A DNA stretch of 12,852 nt, from assembly GCA_036260395.1 (NCBI GenBank), contig DASZZY010000140.1, forward strand, positions 1 through 12,852, given 5' to 3'. Each line of letters starts with the position of its first letter. Position 1 is the first letter of the stretch. Of this stretch, positions 5,660 to 12,574 are shown one piece after another. The translations under genes and the position numbers were made by a program. The notes beneath the pieces are model-generated. The model was not told the origin of the DNA and searched no databases. It worked only from the letters and a program-made list of their open reading frames with translations. The stretch is from DASZZY01 sp036260395. Lineage in GTDB: Bacteria > Actinomycetota > UBA4738 > CALAEC01.

Positions 5660-7622
5660 GCTTCCCCTTGGACGCCCGGACGCTCCGGCGGGCCACCGCC
5701 ACGCCGGCCCCCTTGCGCTGGCCGTTGCGCGGTGCCCGCTTCCCCAGCCCGTCGAGCAGCTTGACCAGGTCCTCCTTGTCGATCGTCTCCCGCTCGATGA
5801 GGGCGGCGGCGATCTCGTCGAGCTTCTTGCGCTCGGCCTTCAGGATGTCGAGGGCCTCGTCGTGGGCCTCGTCGATCAGCCGGCGGACCTCGCTGTCGAT
5901 CTCGAAGGCGACCTGGTCCGAGTAGTCCGGGTGGGCGGCGAAGTCGCGCCCCAGGAAGACCTCGCCCTGCTTCTGCCCGAGCGTCAGCGGGCCGAGCGTG
6001 TCGGACATCCCGTACTCGGTCACCATCTGGCGGGAGATCTTCGTGGCCCGCTCCAGGTCGTTCTGGGCCCCCGTGGTGATGTCGCCGAAGACCATCTCCT
6101 CCGCGACGCGCCCCCCGAGCAGCATGGCCAGCTCGTCGATCAGCTCCTGCCGGGTGACGAGGAATTTGTCCTCGGTCGGCAGCGTGAGCGTGTACCCGAG
6201 CGCCCGGCCCCGGGGGATCACCGAGATCTTGTGGACGGGATCGGAGTTCGGCAGGACGTGGGCCACCAGCGCGTGTCCGCCCTCGTGGTAGGCGATGATC
6301 CGCTTCTCGCGCTCGGAGATGAGGCGCGTCCGCCGCTCGGGCCCGGCCATCACCCGGTCGATGGCCTCCTCCAGCTCGGCCATGGTGATCGTCTTCTTGC
6401 CGGCCCGCGCGGACAGCAGTGCCGCCTCGTTCGTGACGTTGGCCAGGTCGGCGCCGGTGAACCCGGGCGTCCGCCGGGCGATGACGTCGACGTCGACGTC
6501 GGGGTCCAGCGGCTTGCCCCGGGCATGGACCTTGAGGATCCCGCGGCGGCCCGCGAGGTCGGGACGGTCGATGACCACGTGCCGGTCGAACCGTCCCGGG
6601 CGCAGCAGGGCGGGGTCGAGGATGTCGGGGCGGTTGGTGGCGGCCATGAGGATGACCGCGGTCCGGGCGTCGAAGCCGTCCATCTCCACCAGGAGCTGGT
6701 TCAGGGTCTGCTCGCGCTCGTCGTGCCCGCCGCCCAGCCCAGCGCCGCGGTGGCGGCCCACCGCGTCGATCTCGTCGATGAACACGATGGCCGGCGCGCT
6801 CTGCTTCGCCTGCTCGAACAGGTCGCGGACGCGCGCGGCGCCGACGCCCACGAACATCTCGACGAAGTCCGAGCCCGAGATCGAGAAGAACGGGACGCCG
6901 GCCTCCCCGGCCACCGCCCGGGCCAGCAGCGTCTTGCCGGTCCCCGGCGGCCCGTACAGCAGGACGCCCTTGGGGATCTTGGCCCCCATGGCCTGGAACT
7001 TGACCGGGTTCTCCAGGTACTCCTTGACCTCGCGGAGCTCCTCGACGGCCTCGTCGACGCCCGCCACGTCGTCGAACGTCGTCTTGGGCTGGTCCTTCGT
7101 CACCTGGCGCGCCTTGGCCTTCCCGAACGACAGGACCCGCCCGCCGCCGGCCTGCCCCTGCCGCATCAGGAAGATCAGGAACCCGAAGATCAGCAGGAAC
7201 GGCAGGATGTTGAGCAGCACCCCGAGGATCGCGGAGCCCTTCTGGGGGTCGGCGCGGATGTCCTCCACCCCGGCCTCCTTCAGGCTCTGCGTGAGCTCGT
7301 CCTGGTACTCGAGCGCGTACGGCGCCCGGTACGCCTTCCCCGTGACCAGCTCGCCCTCGACGACCTGGTCCTGCTCGAGGAACGTGGCGCTGCGGACCTT
7401 ACCCTCGGACGCCAGCTGCTCGAGCTCGGTGAAGCTCAGCTCCTGGGGGGTCGGCTGGCGGTTGGAGACGCTCAGGAAGAGCCACAGGCCCAGCAGGACC
7501 ACGAGCAGATACACGGCCGGTCCGCGGACGACCCGGCGGACCTTTGGATCACCGGGCTTCGTGGGGTCTCCTTTCGACGTTCGACGCGGCGACGGGGGCC
7601 TCGCCCGACCCGGGGTGCACAC
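5643..7622 (-). CDS. ftsH: ATP-dependent membrane zinc metalloprotease FtsH
   Basis: 659 residues from the first in-frame GTG (7622), or 639 if translation starts at an ACG (7562) placed 5 nt after AAAGGAG. FtsH extracts and degrades misfolded membrane proteins and selected cytosolic ones as a membrane hexamer. In GTG numbering, transmembrane segments lie at about 34-52 and 132-153 with an external domain between. The AAA module has Walker A GPPGTGKT (224-231), Walker B IVFIDEID (279-286), the pore motif FVG (257-259) and the second region of homology ATNRPDILDPALLRPGRFDR (328-347). The protease has HEGGH (446-450), with D522 in GAQNDLERAT as the likely third zinc ligand. All key residues are intact. 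The C-terminal ~30 residues are basic. It lies upstream of folE (overlapping) and 49 nt downstream of hpt, with its own likely promoter in that gap. Confidence 0.97.
   Translation of the reverse strand: MCTPGRARPPSPRRTSKGDPTKPGDPKVRRVVRGPAVYLLVVLLGLWLFLSVSNRQPTPQELSFTELEQLASEGKVRSATFLEQDQVVEGELVTGKAYRAPYALEYQDELTQSLKEAGVEDIRADPQKGSAILGVLLNILPFLLIFGFLIFLMRQGQAGGGRVLSFGKAKARQVTKDQPKTTFDDVAGVDEAVEELREVKEYLENPVKFQAMGAKIPKGVLLYGPPGTGKTLLARAVAGEAGVPFFSISGSDFVEMFVGVGAARVRDLFEQAKQSAPAIVFIDEIDAVGRHRGAGLGGGHDEREQTLNQLLVEMDGFDARTAVILMAATNRPDILDPALLRPGRFDRHVVIDRPDLAGRRGILKVHARGKPLDPDVDVDVIARRTPGFTGADLANVTNEAALLSARAGKKTITMAELEEAIDRVMAGPERRTRLISEREKRIIAYHEGGHALVAHVLPNSDPVHKISVIPRGRALGYTLTLPTEDKFLVTRQELIDELAMLLGGRVAEEMVFGDITTGAQNDLERATKISRQMVTEYGMSDTLGPLTLGQKQGEVFLGRDFAAHPDYSDQVAFEIDSEVRRLIDEAHDEALDILKAERKKLDEIAAALIERETIDKEDLVKLLDGLGKRAPRNGQRKGAGVAVARRSVRASKGKRGPVQ
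7568..7574 (-). promoter_or_regulatory. Shine-Dalgarno-like AAAGGAG inside the annotated 5' end of ftsH
   Basis: On the minus strand AAAGGAG is followed by 5 nt (ACCCC) and then by the in-frame codon ACG (7562-7560), about 12 codons before the first membrane segment. This is where one would expect the ftsH start. No ATG, GTG or TTG is in frame at that spacing. Confidence 0.5.
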
Positions 7623-7635
7623 TCCCGGCCCGGCG

Positions 7636-7644
7636 ATCGTAGCA
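7636..7644 (-). promoter_or_regulatory. Extended -10 promoter element of ftsH
   Basis: The minus strand reads TGCTACGAT, matching the extended -10 form TGn-TATAAT with TACGAT as the hexamer. Transcription would begin near 7629, giving a leader of about 7 nt to GTG 7622 or about 67 nt to ACG 7562. No clear -35 is seen, which is tolerated when the TGn extension is present. Confidence 0.45.
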
Positions 7645-7671
7645 CAGGGTCAGGACAACCCCGCCCGGCGC

Positions 7672-8286
7672 CTAGGGTCCGTCGGCGTACGTCTCGGGCT
7701 TGAGGGTGGCCACGTACGGCAGGTTCCGGTACCGCTCGGCGTAGTCCAGGCCGTAGCCCACCACGAAGTCCGGCGGGATCTCGAACCCCCGGTACCGGAT
7801 GTCGAGCGGCACCTGCTGCATGGCCGTCTTCTGGAGGAGCGCGCACACCTCGAGGCTGGCCGGACGGCGGGCCCTGAGGTTCTTCACCAGGTAGGCCAGC
7901 GTGAGCCCGGAGTCGACGATGTCCTCCACGATCAGGACGTCCTGGCCCTCGATGTCGTGGTCGAGGTCCTTCAGGATCCGCACCACGCCGGAGGTCTTCG
8001 TCGCGGCGCCGTAGGACGAGACCGCCATGAAGTCGAACTGCAGCGGGAGCCGGATGTGCCGGGACAGGTCGGCCATCACGACGAACGCGCCCTTCAGCAC
8101 GCCGACCAGCAGGAGATCCCTGCCGCGGTAGTCCTCGGTGATGCGCTCGCCGAGCTCTCGGATCTTGGCCTGGATCTCGTCCTCGCCGATGAGGATGCGG
8201 TCGATATCGCCCTCAAACTCCAGCACGTGGTCGAGTGTAGCGGCGGCGTCCTCGCCGCTCGCCCGCCGGTCCTGCTGTACGTTCAC
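7672..8286 (-). CDS. hpt: Hypoxanthine(-guanine) phosphoribosyltransferase
   Basis: 204 residues. It joins hypoxanthine or guanine to PRPP, giving IMP or GMP in purine salvage. The PRPP loop is clear as VLIVEDIVDSGLTL (117-130), with E121 and D122 as the acidic pair. LLVGVLKGAFVVMADL (59-74) and FDFMAVSSYG (84-93) fit the family, as does PDFVVGYGLDYAERYRNLPYV near the end, which binds the base and closes the site. The conserved Lys-Pro pair that contacts the purine appears as K153-T154. The start is GTG 8286, whose GTGA overlaps the tilS stop codon by 4 nt and is preceded by AAAGGGG, so translation is coupled to tilS. The longer open frame upstream is only the overlap with tilS. Confidence 0.96.
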   Translation of the reverse strand: MNVQQDRRASGEDAAATLDHVLEFEGDIDRILIGEDEIQAKIRELGERITEDYRGRDLLLVGVLKGAFVVMADLSRHIRLPLQFDFMAVSSYGAATKTSGVVRILKDLDHDIEGQDVLIVEDIVDSGLTLAYLVKNLRARRPASLEVCALLQKTAMQQVPLDIRYRGFEIPPDFVVGYGLDYAERYRNLPYVATLKPETYADGP

Positions 8287-9410
8287 CGCTTCCCCTTTCG
8301 TCCCCGCTCCCGCCGGCCTCGCGGCGAGGCGCGCGCCGGCCGCCGGCGTGGGGAAGGCGCTTCGTCGGCCGACCGCCGGGCCGCCTCGGGGGAAGCGCGA
8401 GAGAGCGCAACATACTCCTTGGCACGGACGGCGAGCAAGGCGCCGGGGAGGTCCAGGCGCCGCCCGCGCCGCCCGGCGGCCAGGTCGAGGACGCCCGTGA
8501 CGTGCGCCGAGCCCGGCTCGGGCTCCCACCCGCCGCCCATGGCGCCGGCCAGCCGGAGGGCCTGGCGGACCACCCGCGCGGCGATCGGCCGCGGGAGCGC
8601 GGCCAGCGCGGCCGCGTCGAGGCGGAGTTCTCCCTCCCCGAGGTGGGTGACCTCCCGCGCGGCGTCGGACGCCTCGACCTCCAGGTGGTCCGCGTCGGCC
8701 CGGACGTTCGCGGCGGTCCGCGCCAGCGTGGCCTTAACGCCGCGGTCGAGGCGCTCCTCGAGGACCGGGAGGACGTCGTGCCGGATCCGGTTGCGGAGGA
8801 ACCGCCGGTCCCGGTTCGTCGGGTCCTCGCGCGGTCGCAGCCGAAGGGCCCGGCAGAACGCCAGCACGTCCGCCCGGGAGGTCTCCAGCAGCGGCCGGAC
8901 GGCCGGGAACCCCAGCGGGGGCACCGCGGCCACCGGGGCCATAGCCGCAACCGCCTCCAGCCCGCCACCGCGGACGAGGCCCAGCAGCACGGTCTCCGCC
9001 TGGTCGTCAAGCGTGTGGCCGAGCGCCGCCCGGTCCGCCCCGGCGTCCGTCGCCGCCGAGGTCAGCGCCGCGTAGCGCGCCAGGCGGGCCCAGGCCTCCA
9101 CCGACTGCCCTGGGCCCGGGGCGTCGTCGGCGCGCCGCAGCAGGCACGGCAGCCCGAGCCGCTCGGCCTGACGGGCCACGTAGGCGGCGTCGTCGGCGGA
9201 GCCCGGGCGGAGGCGGTGGTCGAAGTGGAACACCGCCAGGCGCACGCGCAGCAGGCGTCGGACGAGGGACAGGGCGTGGAGCAGGCACACCGAATCCGGG
9301 CCACCGGAGCAGGCCACGATCACGAGGTCGCCGGGTTCGAACATCCCGTGCGCGCGGGCCATGGCCGTCACCCGCTCCAGCACGCGGGCCACCGCTGGCG
9401 GCCGGCGCAT
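8283..9410 (-). CDS. tilS: tRNA(Ile)-lysidine synthase
   Basis: 375 residues from ATG 9410-9408. TilS attaches lysine to C34 of the tRNA-Ile with anticodon CAU, so that it reads AUA and is charged with Ile; it is normally essential. The N-type ATP-pyrophosphatase P-loop is SGGPDS at 35-40. Further family motifs are HFDHRLRPGSADDA, LGHTLDDQAETVLLGLVRG and DRRFLRNRIRHDVLPVLEE, which contacts the tRNA. The C-terminal ~45 residues are Arg/Pro/Ala-rich and poorly conserved. The ATG overlaps the zincin stop codon by one base (TGATG), and the TGA overlaps hpt, so the three genes form a translationally coupled chain. The open frame continues far upstream, but that part is a shadow of the zincin gene. 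Confidence 0.96.
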   Translation of the reverse strand: MRRPPAVARVLERVTAMARAHGMFEPGDLVIVACSGGPDSVCLLHALSLVRRLLRVRLAVFHFDHRLRPGSADDAAYVARQAERLGLPCLLRRADDAPGPGQSVEAWARLARYAALTSAATDAGADRAALGHTLDDQAETVLLGLVRGGGLEAVAAMAPVAAVPPLGFPAVRPLLETSRADVLAFCRALRLRPREDPTNRDRRFLRNRIRHDVLPVLEERLDRGVKATLARTAANVRADADHLEVEASDAAREVTHLGEGELRLDAAALAALPRPIAARVVRQALRLAGAMGGGWEPEPGSAHVTGVLDLAAGRRGRRLDLPGALLAVRAKEYVALSRASPEAARRSADEAPSPRRRPARASPRGRRERGRKGKR

Positions 9411-10462
9411 CAGGCGGCCGCGACCCGCTCCACCCAGTCGCCGGGCCGGGCGATCTCCTCGAGCGTCGGGAGGTGCTCGGGCCGCTCCCACAGCCGGGCG
9501 AAGCCGTCCGGGCCCGCGAGCTCCACGGCCCGCGAGACGAAGGCCTCGCCGACGTCGTACTGACGGACCTTCACGTCGACGCCGATGGCCCGCTGGAGCA
9601 CCCGGCTCGCGGGGGTGCCCTGGCGACGTTCCCGGAGCGTGCTGCGCATCCTGGCCGCGTCGCGGATCACGTCCAGGCCCACCCGGTCCATGACGAAGTT
9701 CCCGTGCCCCTCCAGCAGGGACATCAGGGCCTGCATCTTCCGGAACGTGGTCCGCTGCTCGGGCGTCATGAGCAGGAACAGGATGCCGAGTTCCCGCCAC
9801 CGGTCGCTGCGGCGGGCCTCCGACACGGCACGCCGGAGATCCTCCAACAGGCGCCGGGGGTCGAGCTGGATCGTCGACAGGTACTCCTCCATCAGGCCGA
9901 ACAGGTAGCCGCGCAGCCACGGCACGCCGTCGAACTGCGCCCGGTGGGTGACCTCGTGGAGCGCCAACCACAGGCGGAAGTCGCGCGGGGGGAACCGGAA
10001 CCTCCGCTCGACCTCGGTGACGTTCGGCCCGACGAAGTAGAGGAGATCCCGGTCGTCGGGCGGCATGAACAGGTCGTACTGCCCGAGGACCTTCCGTCCC
10101 AGGTAGCCCAGGATGCCGCCGATCTGCGCGGCCAGCACCGACCGGCGCACCGGAGCCAGGGCGCCCTCCAGCCGCCGGCCGAGCAGCCGCTCGGCGACCG
10201 GCTCGAGCACGGCCTCGAACGCCCGGAGGTTGCGCCGGATCCACTCCGCCCGGGACATCACCCACGGGCGCGTCGGAGGCTCGCCGGTGCGGAGCCCGGT
10301 GAACGAGGCCACCGCGGCGTCGGCCTCGGCCAGGATCGTCTCGAACTCCCGGTGCACGGCCGCCGCGCCGCCCCGCCCGGGGGCCGGTCCGGTGCCCGCG
10401 ACCCGGCTGCCGATGCGCGCCGCGGCCTCCCAGTCGACGAGGCGGGAGGCGGAGCCGACCAA
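9410..10462 (-). CDS. Zincin-2 family metallohydrolase (F420-associated type, uncharacterised)
   Basis: 350 residues. It matches the actinobacterial zincin family known under names such as DUF2342, 'putative hydrolase' or 'coenzyme F420 biosynthesis-associated protein'. The zinc-binding HEXXH is LHEVTHRAQF with H169, E170 and H173, followed by the conserved FGLMEEYLS (188-196) and MSLLEGHGNFVMD (247-259); the latter may supply further active-site residues. It has no signal peptide or membrane segment, so it is probably cytosolic. Its substrate is unknown. The start is TTG 10462, only 7 nt after the upstream stop and without a good ribosome binding site, so it probably relies on translational coupling. 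The choice is supported by the family's typical N-terminus, since VDWEAAARIGSRVAG lies at residues 9-23. The gene next to tilS and hpt is a common actinobacterial arrangement. Family is firm, activity not. Confidence 0.92.
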   Translation of the reverse strand: MVGSASRLVDWEAAARIGSRVAGTGPAPGRGGAAAVHREFETILAEADAAVASFTGLRTGEPPTRPWVMSRAEWIRRNLRAFEAVLEPVAERLLGRRLEGALAPVRRSVLAAQIGGILGYLGRKVLGQYDLFMPPDDRDLLYFVGPNVTEVERRFRFPPRDFRLWLALHEVTHRAQFDGVPWLRGYLFGLMEEYLSTIQLDPRRLLEDLRRAVSEARRSDRWRELGILFLLMTPEQRTTFRKMQALMSLLEGHGNFVMDRVGLDVIRDAARMRSTLRERRQGTPASRVLQRAIGVDVKVRQYDVGEAFVSRAVELAGPDGFARLWERPEHLPTLEEIARPGDWVERVAAA

Positions 10463-10469
10463 GGGAACG

Positions 10470-11693
10470 CTAGCCCGCGTCCGCCTTGTCGCGCGCGGCC
10501 TTGATCGCCGCGGCGCGAGCCCGGCCCTCCGCGACCTGGCGGTCGAGTCCCCGGTCGAGCTGCTCCTGGAGGACCCGGTCGAACGTCTCGCGGTCGACCT
10601 CCTGCCCGCCGGAGGGAGACGGGGGCTTCGGCGCCTGCTCCTGCTGCCGCGGTGGAGCCTCGACGTCCGCTGCGGGCGGGGAGCCCTGGACCTCCTCGGG
10701 CGCGGGCGGCTCGATCACGGTGGGGTCTTTGGTCTCCGCGTCCTCGGAGCCCCGCTCCTCGGTGGCGGCCTCGGCTTCCTCGGTCGTGGGCCGAGGCTCT
10801 CCGGGACGCGGCCCTCCCTCGGGGCCGGTGCCGGTGGCCGGAGAGGCCGTCGGCTCGGGGGCCGGCCGGTCCGCGGCAGCGACGCCGCTGGTCGGGGCGC
10901 CCTCCGCCTCGGGGGCCTCGGGCGCCCCCTGCTCGGGCGAGGCCTCCTTCGGCTGGGCGGTGGCCGGCTGGTGGTCCGACGCCGTCTCCGCCGGGCCGGA
11001 CGGCGGCGGCTCGCCCGACGCTGCCTCCTCGGGTGCCGCCTCGGGCTGGGCCGCGGGCGCCGGGGCTCCCGCCTCGGCCTTGGCCCGAGCCGCCCGCACC
11101 GCCGCGGCCTTCGCACGGCCCTCGGCGACCCGGGGGCTCACCCCCTTGTCGAGCTGCTCCTTGAGCGCCCGCTCGTAGACCTCCTGGTCGGGCTCGACGT
11201 GCTCGGCCGCCGGTCGCTCGGGGGCCGCGGCGGGGGCGGGGGCAGCCTCCGCGGCGGGGGCGGCTTGCTGCGGGGCGGCCTGCTGGGTGGCCGCCTGCTG
11301 CGCCGGCGCGGCCTCGGGCGCGGCGGGACGCGTGGAGGGCGACGCCTGGACGGCGCTCTGCCCGGCCGGAGCCGAAGCCACCCGGGCGGTCCCCTGGGTG
11401 GCGGCCTGCGGTGCCGCCGTCGCGAACTGCGGCCGTCGGGGCCGCGGCTTCGGCAGCTCCTCGCGCGCGAAGAACCGCGACGACAGCCGGACGTAGGACA
11501 GCCCGACGAGCAGCAGGAGACCGGCGGCGCCGAGGAGGACGGGGTACGAGAGGTACCAGACCCACGGACGGGCCGCCTCCGGCGTCTGCCCGGGCGTCGG
11601 GATCTGCTGGGCGGCCGCCACGGCGGGAACGGCCAGCGCGACGACGAACGCGCCGGCGAACAGGAGCTTTCGGACGAGGACGGACGCCCGCAT
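10470..11693 (-). CDS. Ala/Pro-rich membrane protein with two copies of a 41-residue motif
   Basis: 407 residues from ATG 11693. The N-terminus looks like a signal peptide or first membrane segment (about 8-27, with Ala-rich VAAAQQ after it). A second hydrophobic segment is at about 47-68, followed by the basic VRLSSRFFAREELPKPRPRR. The remainder is low-complexity Ala/Pro/Glu/Gln sequence and probably cytoplasmic by the positive-inside rule. It is interrupted by two copies of a charged, helical motif at 169-209 and 367-407, the second being the exact C-terminus. I recognise no known domain. No ribosome binding site is seen; a TAGAAT hexamer 9 nt upstream suggests a leaderless mRNA. It is the first gene of the run leading into zincin, tilS and hpt (7-nt gap) and is divergent from the L,D-transpeptidase, so a role at the cell envelope is possible but unproven. 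Confidence 0.88.
   Translation of the reverse strand: MRASVLVRKLLFAGAFVVALAVPAVAAAQQIPTPGQTPEAARPWVWYLSYPVLLGAAGLLLLVGLSYVRLSSRFFAREELPKPRPRRPQFATAAPQAATQGTARVASAPAGQSAVQASPSTRPAAPEAAPAQQAATQQAAPQQAAPAAEAAPAPAAAPERPAAEHVEPDQEVYERALKEQLDKGVSPRVAEGRAKAAAVRAARAKAEAGAPAPAAQPEAAPEEAASGEPPPSGPAETASDHQPATAQPKEASPEQGAPEAPEAEGAPTSGVAAADRPAPEPTASPATGTGPEGGPRPGEPRPTTEEAEAATEERGSEDAETKDPTVIEPPAPEEVQGSPPAADVEAPPRQQEQAPKPPSPSGGQEVDRETFDRVLQEQLDRGLDRQVAEGRARAAAIKAARDKADAG
10473..10595 (-). repeat. 41-residue motif, C-terminal copy
   Basis: Residues 367-407 of the Ala/Pro-rich membrane protein. By my alignment 25 of 41 positions are identical to the other copy, without gaps. Shared core: E-Q-L-D-[KR]-G, then V-A-E-G-R-A-[KR]-A-A-A, then A-A-R-x-K-A-x-A-G. 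It predicts as a charged helix, a short turn and a second basic Ala-rich helix. Confidence 0.85.
11067..11189 (-). repeat. 41-residue motif, internal copy
   Basis: Residues 169-209 of the same protein, starting DQEVYERALKEQLDKG. It is separated from the C-terminal copy by about 157 residues of Pro/Glu/Ala-rich sequence. Conserved motif copies within otherwise disordered sequence indicate selection on the motif. Confidence 0.85.
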
Positions 11694-11702
11694 CGGCGTG
11701 CG

Positions 11703-11711
11703 ATTCTAGCA
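11703..11711 (-). promoter_or_regulatory. Extended -10 element before the Ala/Pro-rich protein, leaderless arrangement
   Basis: The minus strand reads TGCTAGAAT (TGn plus TAGAAT). The hexamer ends 9 nt before the ATG, so the mRNA would start 0-3 nt before the start codon. No Shine-Dalgarno sequence fits in that space. This is likely the main promoter of the minus-strand run down to hpt. Confidence 0.5.
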
Positions 11712-11742
11712 AGGCCCCGTTCCCCCTCGCCGCGGGCGGCGC

Positions 11743-11748
11743 TATCAT
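11743..11748 (+). promoter_or_regulatory. -10 element of the L,D-transpeptidase gene, leaderless arrangement
   Basis: TATCAT matches 5 of 6 bases of TATAAT and ends 9 nt before GTG 11758, the same distance as on the opposite strand. At a 17-nt spacer the -35 position (11720-11725) reads TTCCCC, a weak match. There is no ribosome binding site. Confidence 0.5.
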
Positions 11749-11757
11749 CGGCGCGAC

Positions 11758-12519
11758 GTGCGGCTCCTCCGCCTCCCCTTCGTGGCCGCGGCCGCGACCG
11801 CGTTCGCGCTGGCGGGATGCGGCCGCCTGGCGGCGCCGCTGTACGACGAGCGCCGCGCCCCGGTGCCCCGCGGTCCGCTTGAGGCGCCCCGCTCCCTCGA
11901 GCCGAAGCTGCCCGCTGGCGCGCTCGTGGCGTACGCCCGCCCGTCGGTCTCGCGGGTCCCGGCGTTCCGGAACCCGTGGCGGGAGCGGCCGTTCGCGGTC
12001 TTCGAGAACCCAGACCAGTACCTCACCCGGCGGGTGTTCCTGGTGAAGGACGTCGGCGACGAGCGGATCGAGGCCTACCTGCCGATGCGGCCGAACGGCG
12101 TCACCGGCTGGCTGCGGGCCGACGACGTCGTCCTCCGCCGGACCGACTACCGGATCACCGTGGACCTCACCAGAAACGTGCTGGCGACGTGGGACGGCGA
12201 CCGGAGGATCATGCGCGAAACCGTCGCCGCCGGCACCGGCGGGACGCCGACGCCGACGGGACTCTTCTACACGACGATCGAGTACCGGACGCAGAACCCG
12301 GCGGGGGCCTACGGCCCCTACATCGTGGCGCTGTCGGCCTATTCGGAGGTGCTCTTCTCCTTCGCCGGTGGCGACGGCCTCGTCGGGCTCCACGGGACGA
12401 ACAACCCCTCACTCCTGGGCGGCGATGTGAGCCACGGGTGCATCCGGATGCGCAACGAGGCCATCACCAAGATCGTCCGCACCCTCCCCCTCGGAACGCC
12501 GGTCCGTATCACGGCCTAA
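11758..12519 (+). CDS. Lipoprotein L,D-transpeptidase (YkuD domain)
   Basis: 253 residues from GTG 11758, chosen because it keeps the basic start (RLLR) of the signal peptide; the next GTG (11782) would lose it. The lipobox LAGC places the lipidated Cys at 21, so the protein should be anchored to the outer face of the membrane. Residues ~50-128 look like an SH3-type or similar beta domain ending in GVTGWLRADDVV, as found before many YkuD domains. The YkuD domain (about 131-253) has GTGGTPTPTGLFY, H212 in LHGTN and the catalytic SHGCIRM with H226, C228 and R230, all intact. Such enzymes make 3-3 cross-links in peptidoglycan or attach proteins to it. It is divergent from the Ala/Pro-rich membrane protein over a 64-nt spacer. 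Function class is firm; its exact cell-wall substrate is not. Confidence 0.95.
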   Translation: MRLLRLPFVAAAATAFALAGCGRLAAPLYDERRAPVPRGPLEAPRSLEPKLPAGALVAYARPSVSRVPAFRNPWRERPFAVFENPDQYLTRRVFLVKDVGDERIEAYLPMRPNGVTGWLRADDVVLRRTDYRITVDLTRNVLATWDGDRRIMRETVAAGTGGTPTPTGLFYTTIEYRTQNPAGAYGPYIVALSAYSEVLFSFAGGDGLVGLHGTNNPSLLGGDVSHGCIRMRNEAITKIVRTLPLGTPVRITA

Positions 12520-12574
12520 TTGCCCCCCGGCCCACTGGCCGTCAGGCTGAGCGGACCTGGAGGAAGGGGGAGCC

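Noticed and set aside
6295..9075. 926-codon open frame on the plus strand, antisense to ftsH, hpt and tilS
   Set aside because: The translation is Ser/Arg/Pro-rich without domains and runs opposite three certain genes. High GC in third positions removes stop codons from such frames. The same holds for 5595-7703 (+) and 9473-10504 (+).
9411..10265. Long N-terminal extension of TilS
   Set aside because: It is the shadow of the zincin gene. The ATG at 9410 overlapping the zincin stop gives a normal TilS N-terminus with the P-loop at residue 35.
11200..11340. Simple-sequence DNA repeat in the Ala/Gln/Pro-rich region
   Set aside because: The codons vary and the period is irregular, so this is low-complexity protein sequence rather than a DNA tandem array.
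10258..12393. 711-codon minus-strand frame over the L,D-transpeptidase and Ala/Pro-rich genes
   Set aside because: It crosses two genes in another frame, has no recognisable domain or start signal, and is a GC shadow.
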